DNA from: Candidatus Galligastranaerophilus intestinigallinarum | GTDB taxonomy: Bacteria > Cyanobacteriota > Vampirovibrionia > Gastranaerophilales > Gastranaerophilaceae | Direction: 5' to 3' | Assembly: GCA_018715855.1 (NCBI GenBank) | Contig: DVKW01000019.1 | Location: 1 to 14,102 of the forward strand | Length of the DNA: 14,102 nt | In this document: positions 13,579-14,102 of the stretch, piece by piece | Layout of the letters: every line of letters starts with the position of its first letter | Position numbering within the stretch: position 1 is the first letter of the stretch | The notes under the pieces: model-generated | Databases searched by the model: none | Told to the model about the DNA's origin: nothing | The model's input: only the letters and a program-made list of their open reading frames with translations | Program-made: the position numbers and the translations under genes

Positions 13579-14102
13579 ATACCTTCTTAATTTCCTTTAT
13601 ATCTTGCCACATTTGCCATTTTGGAGAACCGATTTCTTTGGAATCGTTCCTTAAAAGGTAAGACGGGTGATAAATTGGCATCATTTTAGCACCGTTTGGC
13701 CCATCAAACCATTTGCCCCTTGCCTTTGTAATTCCATAGGGAACATCCAACAAACTTTTTAGGGCAACATTACCGCATATTAAAATTATTTTGGGTTTCA
13801 AAATTTCAAGCTGTGCTTCCATATATTCCCTGCAAGCTTCTTTTTCAATCGGCAGAGGGTCACGGTTATTTGGCGGGCGGCATTTTATTGTATTCATTAT
13901 ATAAACATCTTTTTTTCTTGATAAACCGACAGATGCAAAAATTCTATCCAATAATTGCCCCGCTTTTCCTACAAAAGGAACGCCTGTTTTATCTTCATAA
14001 AACCCCGGGGCTTCGCCTACCAAAACAAGTTTATTATTTGGAATACCATCTGAAAAAACAACATTTGTTCTTGTTTTAGACAAAGAACATTTTGTGCAAT
14101 TT
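13565..14102 (-). CDS. Uracil-DNA glycosylase, family 4 (iron-sulfur), 5' end outside window
   Basis: Removes uracil from DNA as the first step of base-excision repair. Motif GEAPGFYEDKTGVPFVGKAG (active-site motif 1) is followed by NTIKCRPPNNRDP, a conserved Cys sixteen residues on (EKEAC), LKPKIILICGNVA and, near the end, PIYHPSYLLR (motif 2). Family 4 enzymes hold a [4Fe-4S] cluster with four cysteines. Two are in the region just named, and the other two lie in CTKC, encoded at 14087-14098 in the same frame, before the TTG at 14083 that could be mistaken for a start. The frame stays open to position 14102, so the gene begins outside. About 179 codons are visible of a usual length near 200. 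It overlaps the PDZ gene by 14 bp. Confidence 0.93.
   Translation of the reverse strand, partial: NCTKCSLSKTRTNVVFSDGIPNNKLVLVGEAPGFYEDKTGVPFVGKAGQLLDRIFASVGLSRKKDVYIMNTIKCRPPNNRDPLPIEKEACREYMEAQLEILKPKIILICGNVALKSLLDVPYGITKARGKWFDGPNGAKMMPIYHPSYLLRNDSKEIGSPKWQMWQDIKEIKKVYESL

Noticed and set aside
14081..14083. TTG 14083 as start of the uracil-DNA glycosylase
   Set aside because: The frame continues to the window edge and encodes CTKC, two of the four expected cluster cysteines, so the gene is cut by the window.
1..14102. CRISPR array, insertion sequence or prophage
   Set aside because: No direct-repeat/spacer pattern, transposase, integrase or terminal inverted repeats seen; the repeats at 1-84 are coding and contiguous.

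Overview
The window is AT-rich (roughly one third G+C by eye, not computed) and codes almost wall to wall. It suggests a diderm bacterium carrying two hallmark surface systems. One is a two-partner secretion (TPS) pair, a very large exported adhesin or leukotoxin-like exoprotein with its outer-membrane TpsB/FhaC-type transporter. The other is an abundant-looking S-layer-homology (SLH) protein with its own strong promoter. An outer membrane plus SLH anchoring plus low GC fits the non-photosynthetic Cyanobacteria relatives (Melainabacteria/Gastranaerophilales) best; Negativicutes or Fusobacteria-like hosts are alternatives. This lineage call is inference from gene style, not from a marker-gene comparison.

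Layout. Positions 1-4709 (minus) hold the first ~1569 codons of one uninterrupted TpsA exoprotein whose 3' end lies outside the window; its last visible residues form a 14-residue tandem repeat. A 169-bp divergent region with three CAAATnTT-type direct repeats separates it from tpsB (4879-6939, plus). A perfect 12-bp bidirectional terminator, a tRNA-Gly(UCC) gene with a near-consensus promoter and a small Cro/C1-type regulator follow (6955-7345, minus). A dyad-rich intergenic region then leads to two plus-strand TPR-like genes, one secreted and one cytosolic (7542-8971). These converge, with overlapping stop codons, on a minus-strand operon infC - Lrp/AsnC regulator - PLP aminotransferase (11176 down to 8968). 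The SLH protein (12752-11313, minus) has its own promoter, leader hairpin and terminator. The right edge holds a family-4 uracil-DNA glycosylase, running off the window, overlapping a secreted PDZ-domain protein.

How the genes work together. tpsA/tpsB form one export system: TpsB recognises the N-terminal TPS domain of TpsA through its POTRA region and threads it through its barrel. The SLH protein probably anchors envelope layers. The Lrp-like regulator overlaps the aminotransferase by ATGA and most likely controls it in response to an amino acid.

The most notable readings are: (i) infC has no ATG/GTG/TTG start covering its N-domain and almost certainly begins at an ATC codon behind a strong AAGGAG; (ii) the two-partner system, whose exoprotein has lost the canonical NPNL/NPNGI wording of the TPS domain and whose transporter carries charged extensions and a tail past its last beta-strand; (iii) promoter-proximal direct repeats between the two TPS genes. 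Several apparent starts (SLH gene, infC, uracil-DNA glycosylase) are misleading and are corrected below. I did not find a clearly new multi-gene system.
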